DNA from: HXMU1420-13 sp965601825
GTDB taxonomy: Bacteria; Bacteroidota; Rhodothermia; Balneolales; Balneolaceae
NCBI GenBank assembly: GCA_965601825.1
Contig: OZ271839.1
Span: 930,001 to 994,000 of the forward strand
DNA length: 64,000 bases
Direction: 5' to 3'
Shown in pieces: positions 33,472 through 42,352 of the stretch; within the stretch, counting starts at the first letter, position 1, and each line of letters begins with the position of its first letter. The translations under genes and the position numbers were made by a program. The notes below the pieces were generated by a model that saw only the letters and a list, made by a program, of their open reading frames with translations, did no database searches and had not been told where the DNA came from.

Positions 33472-34233
33472 TTATAAAATTTTTGAACCATGGATTTGAA
33501 TCCAACCATATTGTCCGTTGCCCAGTCGAATGTAATACCATCCTTCGGCATTTTCACTAGTAAATGCATCAATAGTGATGGTGTATCCTTCATAGGCAAT
33601 ACTTACTAAATCAGCACTTTCAGTTGGTTGTGTTGTGACCGGAATTTCTTTAGAAACGATAATACCATCTTGATATCGCTGATCAATGTAATCAACATAG
33701 AATGCTAGAATAACAGTAAGGATACTAAGACTTGTTGCTGTGGCAATAATTGTGGCTTTTCTAGGTATTTGGATTGGATTAAACCAATTGAAGATGATTA
33801 CAATCACAGAAACTGAGATCATCAGAAAACCGATAAAGAAAATACCAGTCGCTCCAATACCTTTTTTGAGACTATCTACAGCTCTATCCCATGGTAGTTT
33901 AGGCAGCATGGCAGATTGCCTACTAAATTGTGATGAGATAAACTCCAATGCTTCATTCGCTTGAGTTTCCGTCACATTAAAATCTTGAGCTTTTATGAAG
34001 TAGTATTTTGCCAATCCCAAAGAATCAATTTCCATGGATGCAATACCCATATTCAAATACAAAGGGCCGGATACTTCCCCGGTTTGCTCAATATCTTTAT
34101 ATGCGTATAGCGCTCCAATAAAATCATTTTCTTCAAGCATGGTATTTGCCTGATCGAACATAATTTGGGCGTTCTGACGAGCAAATAGGTCTGATGAGCT
34201 AAAAAAGATTAAAAGTAAGATCAAAACTCTCAT
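33472..34233 (-). CDS. batE: BatE-like TPR and SH3-type membrane protein
   Basis: A 253-residue protein with a signal peptide (residues 1-19). Two or three TPR-like helical repeats follow (about 20-105). Two membrane helices (about 128-150 and 163-185) precede a C-terminal bacterial SH3-like domain (about 200-253, EGWYYIRLGNGQYGWIQ). This architecture is that of BatE, the last Bat (Bacteroides aerotolerance) protein. The start overlaps the batD stop (ATGA). Its role in envelope stress is inferred from the family. Confidence 0.82.
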   Translation of the reverse strand: MRVLILLLIFFSSSDLFARQNAQIMFDQANTMLEENDFIGALYAYKDIEQTGEVSGPLYLNMGIASMEIDSLGLAKYYFIKAQDFNVTETQANEALEFISSQFSRQSAMLPKLPWDRAVDSLKKGIGATGIFFIGFLMISVSVIVIIFNWFNPIQIPRKATIIATATSLSILTVILAFYVDYIDQRYQDGIIVSKEIPVTTQPTESADLVSIAYEGYTITIDAFTSENAEGWYYIRLGNGQYGWIQIHGSKIL

Positions 34234-35975
34234 ACCATTCTACCTATTTTTTTGATCAATTCTCTTACTCGCTCAATATCCGTTTGGAGACCTTCTTGTG
34301 ATGTATTTGGTGCATAGGTGATGGTTTCGCACTTATTCAAAATCCGCTTTACTTCCCTGGATATTTCAGAATCCGTTTTTTCGAGAAGCTTTTCTTCTAG
34401 TTCTTGTGCAGAAAGCCCTGCTCTTGGTAAATCTAGTTTATCACTGATAAACTGGAATAAAGCCTTTTCGATGAAATGATATCCATTTTTGATATCTGTG
34501 GAATTTTCCGCTTGTGATAAAGCCTCATCAGCAAGTTCTCTGGCTTTTTGTGATCGAGCGAAAGCAGAGTCATTATTCATACGATCATTGTGGCTTTTGA
34601 TTACAAACCCAATTCCCAGTGATGCTACTGGTAGAACAAGAAGCATCCAAATCCAGCCTTTTCTCAGTAACGGTTCAGACTTTACCGGTTCCCAATTTGC
34701 CAGACCAGTAATCGGTTGAACATCAAATCTGTATTCAGTGGCAGCATTTGAGGCTAATCTAGGATCTCGCTCTGCATAGAATGTAAGTGCGGGAAGTCTT
34801 ACAGTTGAGTACCGCTCTCTTTCAGGATCGTAATAAGCAAATTGCTGTTCAGGGATAACATACTCTCCTTCATTTCGGGCAATTATGATATCCGTAAAAG
34901 TTTTAGTACCACCAATTTCTTGGTTATTTCTGGTGATTGAAGAGCTTTCTTGCGGATCGTACAATTCCAGAGATTCAGGGAATTCATATTCCGGTTTTAT
35001 GATAAGTGGAATGTTTCCTTTACCTGAGATCGTAGTTGTAATCTCTACTGTCTCACCAACAAATGCAGTTTCTGGATTGATAATTCTTGAAATTTGAAAT
35101 TTCCCTACAGCGCCGGAATAAACCGCATCAATGTCAGGTAATGGACGAACGTTTATTGTAATTGGAAGTGTCTGCAATTCTTTTCGCTCCTGCCCCATCC
35201 CAAAACTGAAAATATCTCTACGACGATTTCGATTTCGAACCTGAACAACTACCTCAAATGGACTTAAAGTCAATACACCTGATTTAGTAGGGAAAATAGC
35301 TGTCTGCAACAGAACTGCTCTCTGATATCGAACTCCTCCAATAAGTGTTGAAGTTGTTCTGGCCTGCTGTCGATTTTCTAAATCCTCTTTCCAAAAACCC
35401 TCAGCTTTCCAGCCAGGCGAAGGTTGATACGAGGCAACCTCAACTTCGTTTTTGAAATACAGAACTATATTCGCTATTACCTGTTCACCAACAACAGGTT
35501 CATCAGTGCTTGGTTCTAAGCGGACATAAATGTCAGGAGAACGTGCTGCATTTCCCTGGTCAATCGTAGAAGGGTCAAGAACTTTGAAAGATATTGGACT
35601 TGTTGAGTATTGAGTTCCATTTACATCAATGGTCAAAGTTGGAAAAGTATAATCACCGGGTGTCTGTGCGATGAATGAATAACCATATGTGTATGATACC
35701 GTAGGTCGGCCATTTACGTAAGAATAGTTTGTTGATTGACTGGTACTCCCTGATAACCAACGCAATCCATCAACCAATGGAAGCTCTGGTCGATCGATAG
35801 AATTTAATGATTGACCTGAGATGGTAATATCAAGTCGAACAGATTCACCCGAAAAAATATTCGTCTCAGTTAAAGATGAGGTTACAGAAATATCCTGAGC
35901 TACTGTGGCTTGTTGAAAAGCTAATACAAAAATCAGCGTACAAATAAAGCCGAAAGCTTTACCAGTCCTTATCAT
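34230..35975 (-). CDS. batD: BatD-like oxygen-tolerance protein
   Basis: A 581-residue exported protein: signal peptide at 1-26 (ending TVAQ), several immunoglobulin-like beta domains, a transmembrane helix near 437-458 and a cytoplasmic tail of about 120 residues. The opening SVTSSLTETNIFSGESVRLDI and repeated blocks such as VGEQVIANIVLYFKNEVEV and VGETVEITTTISGKGNIP are typical of BatD. The start overlaps 17 bases with the preceding gene. In characterised Bat systems BatD works with the VWA proteins BatA/BatB, which are not in this run. Confidence 0.88.
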   Translation of the reverse strand: MIRTGKAFGFICTLIFVLAFQQATVAQDISVTSSLTETNIFSGESVRLDITISGQSLNSIDRPELPLVDGLRWLSGSTSQSTNYSYVNGRPTVSYTYGYSFIAQTPGDYTFPTLTIDVNGTQYSTSPISFKVLDPSTIDQGNAARSPDIYVRLEPSTDEPVVGEQVIANIVLYFKNEVEVASYQPSPGWKAEGFWKEDLENRQQARTTSTLIGGVRYQRAVLLQTAIFPTKSGVLTLSPFEVVVQVRNRNRRRDIFSFGMGQERKELQTLPITINVRPLPDIDAVYSGAVGKFQISRIINPETAFVGETVEITTTISGKGNIPLIIKPEYEFPESLELYDPQESSSITRNNQEIGGTKTFTDIIIARNEGEYVIPEQQFAYYDPERERYSTVRLPALTFYAERDPRLASNAATEYRFDVQPITGLANWEPVKSEPLLRKGWIWMLLVLPVASLGIGFVIKSHNDRMNNDSAFARSQKARELADEALSQAENSTDIKNGYHFIEKALFQFISDKLDLPRAGLSAQELEEKLLEKTDSEISREVKRILNKCETITYAPNTSQEGLQTDIERVRELIKKIGRMV

Positions 35976-36513
35976 GTGTGGCAGATCCCTGTGTTTTTTG
36001 CTTTTTAAACTCTTTCAGCAATTCTTTTTCTTTTTGAGCTAATGCTTGTAAGATTTTCTCAGCTTCTTCTTTACTTATTTCACGATTTTGTTGAGGTTGA
36101 GCCTGCTGCTCTTCAGGATCTTGCTCGCTTTCGGATTGTTCCTGATCGCTTTCCTGCTGCTGCTCTTGTTGTTCTTGCTCTTCCTGATCTTGTTGCTGCT
36201 CTTGTTGTTCTTGTTGCTGCTGCTGTTGATCCTGATTCTGGTTTTCCTGGTTCTGCTGATTTTGTTGTTGTTGTTGCTGCTGTTGTTCCTGTTCTTCTTC
36301 TAATTTTTGAAGTAGCTGTGAAAGCTTTGGATCATTTGGATATTCAAGTAAACCTTGTTGAACCTGACTAATTGCGCCCGGCAGGTTACCACCGATAAAA
36401 GTCTGGGCTCCATCATGGAAATAGTCGTCTGCAGTTTGAGCCTGAACAGCTAAACTTCCAGTTATTAGAATAGAAAAAAAGAATCCAGAAATAATTTTAT
36501 GAATCGATTTCAC
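35959..36513 (-). CDS. Exported protein with long Gln/Glu-rich tract in the bat operon
   Basis: A 184-residue protein starting at GTG. It has a signal peptide (1-26), a short TPR-like helical region (about 27-70), then a low-complexity Gln/Glu/Asn tract (72-143). A charged helix (about 145-172) and the tail GSATHDKDW follow. It lies between a BatC-like TPR protein and BatD and overlaps each neighbour by 17 bases, so it is surely co-translated with them. It resembles the Gln-rich tails seen on some BatC/BatB proteins and may be a detached half of such a protein. Function unknown. Confidence 0.75.
   Translation of the reverse strand: MKSIHKIISGFFFSILITGSLAVQAQTADDYFHDGAQTFIGGNLPGAISQVQQGLLEYPNDPKLSQLLQKLEEEQEQQQQQQQQNQQNQENQNQDQQQQQQEQQEQQQDQEEQEQQEQQQESDQEQSESEQDPEEQQAQPQQNREISKEEAEKILQALAQKEKELLKEFKKQKTQGSATHDKDW
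36085..36300 (-). repeat. Imperfect CAG/CAA/GAA trinucleotide tract
   Basis: The coding strand is built almost entirely of CAG, CAA, GAG, GAA and AAC codons, giving the Gln/Glu/Asn tract. Runs are interrupted, but length change by slippage would keep the frame when it occurs in threes. Confidence 0.75.
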
Positions 36514-37126
36514 TTACGGCTCCAATCCTATTTATAAATTGATTGTAATTTTGAACAGTTTGGTCCACCTGTAGAGCTTGAATCATGAGTTCATATGCCT
36601 GTTGATACTGTTTTTGACTAACAAGTTCTTCTGCTCTTGCTTTCATAGCTTTTGCATATTCTGTAGGTGGTTCTAGCTCTTGATCTTGATTCTGTTGCTG
36701 TTCTTCACCGTCTTCATTTTGACTTTCAATCAAGGCACGTTCAAAATTATGCTTGGCCTCAGTATCATTTGGATTATACTTCAATGCATTTCTAAGGTGT
36801 TGAAGTGCCGGTTTCCATTGTTCACTTTCAGAGAGAACTGTTCCAATATTATATTCAGCTTGTGATTTTTGTTCAGGGGACTCAACCATAGAACTGTACT
36901 GCAAATACATCTGAATGGCGTCTTCAATTTTTCCTTGTTTGGCTAAAGCATTTCCCAAATTAAAATATATCTGTGCATTCTCTGGTTCTTCATCAAGTGC
37001 TGCTCGATATAGTTCTTCAGCTAAGGGATAATCAGCATTTTCATAAGCTTCATTGGCTTTTTTTGCATCTTCATTCGAGACGAATAATAAAAATGCGATT
37101 AAATATGTTGCTAAGCTGAGAATCAT
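36497..37126 (-). CDS. batC: BatC-like TPR protein
   Basis: A 209-residue protein with an N-terminal hydrophobic segment (residues 1-17). Tandem TPR motifs follow, such as AEELYRAALDEEPENAQIYF, GNALAKQGKIEDAIQMYL and ALQHLRNALKYNPNDTEA. An acidic Gln-rich linker (about 145-160) leads to a further helical pair. This matches BatC, the TPR member of Bat operons. It is the first gene of a six-gene minus-strand run; the 230-bp gap upstream must contain the promoter. moxR, DUF58, batA and batB are not next to it. Confidence 0.8.
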   Translation of the reverse strand: MILSLATYLIAFLLFVSNEDAKKANEAYENADYPLAEELYRAALDEEPENAQIYFNLGNALAKQGKIEDAIQMYLQYSSMVESPEQKSQAEYNIGTVLSESEQWKPALQHLRNALKYNPNDTEAKHNFERALIESQNEDGEEQQQNQDQELEPPTEYAKAMKARAEELVSQKQYQQAYELMIQALQVDQTVQNYNQFINRIGAVSEIDS

Positions 37127-37357
37127 TAATACTAATTGTTGTTCTATCTAAAACCTGATTTAACAATTAAGATTGTTTTTATCTTTTTTGAATCATGTTA
37201 AAAGATTGAAAACACCCGCTTTTACGGAGTCGAAAATATACTGAATCAAAGTCTACATCGAAATAACCTGAACCTTTTAGGCGTGTTAAAGGTTGTTTTG
37301 TCTAGATCGATAATTGATCAGCATTAGCTAACTTAGCGGAATAAAATTTCTTAGAGT

Positions 37358-38497
37358 ATGAATATTGGAATTGTTTGTTACCCAACTTTCGGGGGTAGCG
37401 GTGTTGTAGCGACGGAATTAGCAAAAGTTCTTGCTCGCAAAGGGCATAGAATTCATGTGCTTAGCTATCAGCGACCCGCTCGATTGGACATTCTAGATGC
37501 AAACATCTCTTATCACGAAGTATCCATCAATTCCTATCCACTTTTCGAATATCCACCATATGCGCTTGCATTGGCATCTCAAATGGTAAACCTGATTGAG
37601 TATGAAAATCTTGATTTACTGCATGTGCATTACGCATTACCACATGCAACAAGTGCATACATTGCAAAGCAGATAATGGCAGAGCGAGGTATTTCAGTTC
37701 CAATAATTACAACTTTACACGGTACTGATATCACTTTGGTTGGGCGAGATCCCAGCTACAAGCACGTAGTAGAATTTTCTATTGATAAGAGTGATGGAGT
37801 TACGGCTGTTTCTGAATATCTAAAAAGAGAGACTTATTCAAACTTCGATATCAAACAAGATATTCGAGTAATACCGAATTTTATTGATCTTGAACGATTT
37901 AAAAAATCAAATAAGAGTCACTTTAAAAAAGCTATTTGCCCAGAGGGAGAAAAGGTTGTAGTTCACGTTTCAAATTTCAGAAAAGTAAAGCGTGTACCGG
38001 AAGTGGTCTCTGTATTTGCCAAAATCTTAGATCATGGAATAAAGGCGAAACTATTACTTGTTGGAGATGGTCCTGATCGACAAAAGACTGAGCAACAGTG
38101 TCGTGATCTTGGGATTTGTAGCCATACTCGTTTTCTTGGAAAACTGGAAGAAGTAGAGGAAGTACTTTCAATTGCAGATTTATTCCTAATTCCGTCTGGT
38201 TCCGAAACATTTGGACTTGCAGCTCTCGAAGCGATGAGTTGTTCTGTTCCTGTAATTTCTTCGAATATTGGTGGATTACCGGAAGTTAATGTTGAAGGTG
38301 AAACAGGATATCTCTGTGACTTAGACGATATTGAGTGCATGGCTGAACATGCAAAGAATATCCTTACAAATGACACGCTGCATAATCGATTAGCTGAGAA
38401 TGCAAGAAAGAGAGCAGAATTATTTAATCAGGAACAGGTAGTTGCTGAATATGAACGCTTCTATGAGGAAGTGAGTGCTGGCTTAGTTACAGTTTAA
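37358..38497 (+). CDS. bshA: N-acetyl-alpha-D-glucosaminyl L-malate synthase (bacillithiol synthesis)
   Basis: GT4-family retaining glycosyltransferase that joins UDP-GlcNAc to L-malate, the first step of bacillithiol synthesis. It has 379 residues. The N-terminus MNIGIVCYPTFGGSGVVATEL and the segment LLHVHYALPHATSAY are highly specific for BshA. LHGTDITLVG and the C-terminal donor-site block PSGSETFGLAALEAM also fit. The other bacillithiol genes (bshB, bshC) are not here. It implies that this organism uses a low-molecular-weight thiol other than glutathione. Confidence 0.94.
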   Translation: MNIGIVCYPTFGGSGVVATELAKVLARKGHRIHVLSYQRPARLDILDANISYHEVSINSYPLFEYPPYALALASQMVNLIEYENLDLLHVHYALPHATSAYIAKQIMAERGISVPIITTLHGTDITLVGRDPSYKHVVEFSIDKSDGVTAVSEYLKRETYSNFDIKQDIRVIPNFIDLERFKKSNKSHFKKAICPEGEKVVVHVSNFRKVKRVPEVVSVFAKILDHGIKAKLLLVGDGPDRQKTEQQCRDLGICSHTRFLGKLEEVEEVLSIADLFLIPSGSETFGLAALEAMSCSVPVISSNIGGLPEVNVEGETGYLCDLDDIECMAEHAKNILTNDTLHNRLAENARKRAELFNQEQVVAEYERFYEEVSAGLVTV

Positions 38498-38538
38498 TTT
38501 ATTATTGAAATAACAAGCCGTTAGCCGTATAATCATTT

Positions 38539-39192
38539 ATGGCTAAAAAATACTTTTCTCAAATTTTTCTTTTTGCTTTTATAGTATCTATTTCGTGTGG
38601 TGACAGTAATGACGAATCTCCACCAATAACAGAATTATATCCGTTGGATAGAGAGATCCAGTGGACATATGAATATATAGATGATTTCGAAGAGGACACT
38701 ATAACTCTGTTTGCTGATTATAGTCTTGCAAGTTTATCTGATGACGAATCTGCTGCTGTAATTGAATTATATGATATTGAGTTCTCTGTTAATGTTGGCT
38801 TAAGGGTAAAAAATGGGAGCCTTTGCATCGATTTTGTAGAAGGGGCATCTAATCAAGAGCCAGCGAACCCAAATGAATTAGATTTTGATTGTGGTTTTCT
38901 TTTAAAACTTGAATCTGGTAAATCAGACTGGAATTATAACTATTCCTATTCCACTGATACTCGCAATTATTCCTATCAGGTTGAGGTAACTGAAGAGCAA
39001 ATAGAACTCGAGTTTGGTATGGTAAATGTATTTAAATTCGTAATTCCGGCTGGTAGTCGACCTGACCTATATATAAGTGAAGTTTACTTTAATGAAGAAT
39101 TAGGCATCGTTAAGATATATCCAGAATATGAGATCGGTGCCATCCCAGACAGAAAGCTGATACTCGTGAACACATTGATTCCAGAAAGATAA
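38539..39192 (+). CDS. Putative lipoprotein of unknown function
   Basis: A 217-residue predicted lipoprotein with a signal ending FIVSISCGD. The mature start ITELYPLDREIQWTYEY resembles the opening of the 18597 lipoprotein. The rest is acidic, rich in Tyr, Asp and Ser and predicted to be mostly beta. No enzyme motif. It is 41 bases downstream of bshA on the same strand and could be co-transcribed with it. A hairpin overlapping the stop ends the unit. Confidence 0.65.
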   Translation: MAKKYFSQIFLFAFIVSISCGDSNDESPPITELYPLDREIQWTYEYIDDFEEDTITLFADYSLASLSDDESAAVIELYDIEFSVNVGLRVKNGSLCIDFVEGASNQEPANPNELDFDCGFLLKLESGKSDWNYNYSYSTDTRNYSYQVEVTEEQIELEFGMVNVFKFVIPAGSRPDLYISEVYFNEELGIVKIYPEYEIGAIPDRKLILVNTLIPER

Positions 39193-39222
39193 AGGCACCA
39201 AGAAGTTCTTTGTGCCTTTGTA
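39190..39222. terminator. Bidirectional terminator between the lipoprotein gene and sucC
   Basis: AAAGGCAC (39191-39198) and GTGCCTTT (39212-39219) form a perfect 8-bp stem with a 13-base loop between two convergent genes. The left arm overlaps the stop codon of the plus-strand gene. Confidence 0.75.
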
Positions 39223-39229
39223 AAACCAA

Positions 39230-40435
39230 CTAAACTAAAGCCTTCGAAACCTCTTCAGCAGCTTCTTTTAGTAACACGGCTGAAATTACATTTAGACCAG
39301 AGTTATCAATGATTTCCTTTGCTTCCTCAGCGTTGGTACCCTGTAGACGAACAATAATTGGAACACCCTTCACTTTTTCAGCAATTTCTTCGTCTTTTAC
39401 CGCTTCAATAATTCCATTTGCGATACGATCACAGCGTACAATACCACCAAAAATATTGATCAAAATTGCCTTAACGTTTGGATCATCAAGGATAATTCTG
39501 AATCCATTCTTCACTGTGTAAACATTCGCTCCACCACCAACATCAAGGAAGTTTGCGGGTTCTCCACCAGAAAGTTTAATAATGTCCATGGTTGCCATTG
39601 CAAGTCCGGCACCATTTACCATACATCCAACATTCCCATCTAATTTAATGTAATTTAAATGATATTTAGCTGCTTCAAGCTCGAAGGGATCTTCTTCAGA
39701 TTCATCTTTAAGCTCAGCTAAATCAGGATGGCGGAATAATGCGTTTTCATCAAGGGTAACTTTTGCATCTAATGCCATCACGTTGTTTTCAGGAGTCAAA
39801 ATCAATGGATTGATTTCGAACATATCAGAATCAATTTCCAGATAAGCGTTATAAATCGCCATGATGAACTTGATCCCTTTCTTAAGTGCTTCACCCTCTA
39901 ATCCAAGTGCAAAAGCAAGATGTCTGGCCTGGTTCACTTGTAGTGGCATGCCGGGTTCTACCCACTCTTTTATGATCTTCTCAGGAGTTTCTTCGGCAAC
40001 CTGCTCAATCTCAACGCCACCTTCAGTAGAAACCATGATCACGTTTTTTGAAACCGCGCGATCAAGCAAAATCCCCAAATAAAATTCTTTGGCGATATCA
40101 ACACCATCAGTAACATAAAGTCGCTGTACAAGTTGTCCTTCTGCTCCGGTTTGAATAGTAACCAATACATCACCTAAAAGTGACTCCGCAGCCGCGCGAA
40201 CCTCATCTACCGTTTTGCAGAGGATTACTCCTTTGGCATTATTTTTCTTAGTTCGACCTTTACCACGACCACCAGCATGAATTTGAGCCTTTACAACAAA
40301 CAAGCTTGAGCCATTTGCTTGTAATTTCATAGCTGCATTTGCGGCTTCATCAACAGTGGTTGCTGCAATACCATCAGGTACAGCGACGCCATATTTTTTT
40401 AAGATTTCTTTGGCTTGATATTCGTGGATTTTCAT
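39230..40435 (-). CDS. sucC: Succinyl-CoA ligase (ADP-forming) beta subunit
   Basis: Beta subunit of the TCA-cycle enzyme that converts succinyl-CoA to succinate with ATP formation. I start it at the ATG 40433-40435, giving MKIHEYQAKEILKKYGV, the universal opening of SucC; an upstream in-frame start would add 30 residues with no counterpart. It is about 401 residues. An ATP-grasp domain carries KAQIHAGGRGKG. The C-terminal half has MVNGAGLAMATMDIIK, FLDVGGGA and NIFGGIVRCDRIA. The alpha subunit sucD is not adjacent. Confidence 0.95.
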   Translation of the reverse strand: MKIHEYQAKEILKKYGVAVPDGIAATTVDEAANAAMKLQANGSSLFVVKAQIHAGGRGKGRTKKNNAKGVILCKTVDEVRAAAESLLGDVLVTIQTGAEGQLVQRLYVTDGVDIAKEFYLGILLDRAVSKNVIMVSTEGGVEIEQVAEETPEKIIKEWVEPGMPLQVNQARHLAFALGLEGEALKKGIKFIMAIYNAYLEIDSDMFEINPLILTPENNVMALDAKVTLDENALFRHPDLAELKDESEEDPFELEAAKYHLNYIKLDGNVGCMVNGAGLAMATMDIIKLSGGEPANFLDVGGGANVYTVKNGFRIILDDPNVKAILINIFGGIVRCDRIANGIIEAVKDEEIAEKVKGVPIIVRLQGTNAEEAKEIIDNSGLNVISAVLLKEAAEEVSKALV

Positions 40436-40615
40436 GGGAAAAGTGCCTAAAAATGTGTTCTGATTATCACTAAAAATCGGGTGGGCAATAATACCGAGAT
40501 TGCTAACTAAATGAAAGGTGTGCAATGCTAGAGAATGTAAAGGTCCAGATAGTTTTGGATTCTTTGACTAAAAAATTATCCCTATGTTCTGCTGAAATAT
40601 AGAACTCAAAATCCT

Positions 40616-41743
40616 ATGCATTTGAAGAGGATTCTATTTGTCTTTGGAACCAGACCTGAGGCAATAAAATTAGCTCCGGTTATCGATGAAATTAAAAAGC
40701 ACCCAACAGCTTTTGATGTGAAAGTGTGTGTAACTGCACAACACCGAGAGATGTTAGATCAGGTGTTAGATTTCTTCCAGATTACTCCAGACTACGATCT
40801 TGATGTTATGAAATCAGGGCAGGATTTGATTTCTTTATCATCTTCAATATTGATTGGTTTAAAATCAGTATACGATTCATTTAAACCTGATATAGTTTTT
40901 GTTCAGGGTGATACAACTACTTCTGCAATAGCATCTTTAACTGCATTTTATTCACAGTTAAAAGTTCACCATGTTGAAGCCGGGCTTAGGACACTAAATA
41001 AATATTCTCCATATCCGGAAGAAGTAAATCGTCAAATAACTGCACGAATAGCTGATGTCCACTACACTCCAACGCAATCGGCTAAGAATAATTTACTAGA
41101 TGAAGGGATTCCTCCATCAGACATTTGGGTGACAGGTAATACAGTAATTGATGCTTTAAATCTTGGTAAGGAACAGTTAAAGAGCTATAAGTCTGATGGA
41201 TTAGATGAGTTGAGCTCGATAATTGAACCAAATAAAAAACTAGTTCTTGTTACCGGGCATCGACGAGAAAACTTTGGCGATGGCTTTAAACGAATTTGTA
41301 TAGCTTTAAAGCAAATTGCTCAAACCAATAATGTGCAGATTATATACCCGGTTCATTTAAATCCTAATGTTCAGGAACCGGTTTATTCCATTCTGGGTGA
41401 TGTGGACAATATTCATTTAATTGAACCACTTGGTTATCCGGAGTTCTTATGGTTGATGATTCAATCTTATTTAATATTGACCGATAGCGGAGGAATTCAG
41501 GAAGAAGCACCAGGTTTAAATAAACCAGTGTTGGTTATGAGAGACACTACTGAAAGACAAGAAGCAATTGAAGCAGGAACAGCAATTTTGGTAGGAACTG
41601 ACACCGAAAATATTGTTAAAGAAACTGAACATTTATTAGGTTCATCTGATAAATATTTAAAAATGATTGAAGCGGAGAATCCATTTGGTGATGGTAAAGC
41701 ATCCCAAAGAATCATTGAATGTTTATTTAAAGAAAACATCTAA
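40616..41743 (+). CDS. wecB: UDP-N-acetylglucosamine 2-epimerase (non-hydrolysing)
   Basis: Interconverts UDP-GlcNAc and UDP-ManNAc, a precursor for surface polysaccharides. It has 375 residues. GTRPEAIKLAPV begins at residue 11. VHHVEAGLRT and the C-terminal signature LTDSGGIQEEAPGLNKPVLV with RDTTERQEA are all present. It sits 2.1 kb before a glycan-assembly locus, with pyrR-pyrB between. The intended user is probably that locus, though no ManNAc dehydrogenase (WecC) is in the window. Confidence 0.93.
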   Translation: MHLKRILFVFGTRPEAIKLAPVIDEIKKHPTAFDVKVCVTAQHREMLDQVLDFFQITPDYDLDVMKSGQDLISLSSSILIGLKSVYDSFKPDIVFVQGDTTTSAIASLTAFYSQLKVHHVEAGLRTLNKYSPYPEEVNRQITARIADVHYTPTQSAKNNLLDEGIPPSDIWVTGNTVIDALNLGKEQLKSYKSDGLDELSSIIEPNKKLVLVTGHRRENFGDGFKRICIALKQIAQTNNVQIIYPVHLNPNVQEPVYSILGDVDNIHLIEPLGYPEFLWLMIQSYLILTDSGGIQEEAPGLNKPVLVMRDTTERQEAIEAGTAILVGTDTENIVKETEHLLGSSDKYLKMIEAENPFGDGKASQRIIECLFKENI

Positions 41744-41803
41744 ATAGATGTGGTAAATCTCTTATATTCTGACGAATTCAGCTAAAAAAAAGGACTCCCA
41801 GGC

Positions 41804-42352
41804 TTGAATAAAGTTCAAATAATGAACGCCGAAGATTTAAATCGCACATTTCTGCGATTCGCTCACCAATTTTTGGAATCCTATGATAATCCTTCTCGAC
41901 TCGCAATTATCGGGATGCAAACAAGAGGCGTATTTTTAGGGAAAAGAGTAGTTGAAAAAATTAAAGAAGAGTTTGATATCGATATAGATTTTGGAGTTCT
42001 GGATGTCACTTTTTACAGGGATGATTTCCGCACAAAACTTAAAATGCCGGAAGTTAAAATCACCGAGATCCCGTTCGACTTATATGATCGCGATGTAATT
42101 CTTGTTGATGATGTGCTTTACACAGGTAGAACAGTCAGATCCGCCATGGATGCCCTTATGGCTTATGGTCGACCACGTAAAATTCAGTTTTGTTGTATGG
42201 TTGATCGTGGACATAGAGAGTTGCCAATTTCACCGGATTTCACCGGACAATATGTGCCCACTCATTCGAAAGAAGAAATTCGTGTTAAAGTGCAGGAATT
42301 AGACGAAGAGGATGCAGTTTATCTTGTAAATGTGGAGGAAATTGATGACTAG
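41804..42352 (+). CDS. pyrR: PyrR bifunctional pyr operon regulator / uracil phosphoribosyltransferase
   Basis: RNA-binding attenuation regulator of pyrimidine genes, with uracil phosphoribosyltransferase activity. It has 182 residues. The PRPP-binding motif VILVDDVLYTGRTV is at 98-111. The N-terminal block RTFLRFAHQFLE and MVDRGHRELPI are typical. I keep the TTG start at 41804 because its opening (MNKVQIMNAEDLNRT) aligns with full-length PyrR; the ATG at 41822 would shorten it by six residues. It overlaps pyrB by eight bases. A PyrR target hairpin was not recognised in its short upstream gap. Confidence 0.93.
   Translation: MNKVQIMNAEDLNRTFLRFAHQFLESYDNPSRLAIIGMQTRGVFLGKRVVEKIKEEFDIDIDFGVLDVTFYRDDFRTKLKMPEVKITEIPFDLYDRDVILVDDVLYTGRTVRSAMDALMAYGRPRKIQFCCMVDRGHRELPISPDFTGQYVPTHSKEEIRVKVQELDEEDAVYLVNVEEIDD
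42334..42338 (+). promoter_or_regulatory. Shine-Dalgarno GGAGG for pyrB
   Basis: GGAGG sits inside the end of pyrR, six bases before the pyrB ATG at 42345. It decides between two candidate pyrB starts and is notable because most genes in this window lack a clear site. Confidence 0.7.

Noticed and set aside
36042..36371. Long Leu/Val-rich plus-strand ORFs opposite the Gln-rich gene
   Set aside because: They are the antisense of the CAG/CAA tract; low-complexity composition removes stop codons, and the minus-strand gene has a signal peptide and tight operon overlaps.
40436..40525. 30-residue N-terminal extension of SucC
   Set aside because: MKIHEYQAKEIL is the universal SucC start; the extension lies in the divergent promoter region.
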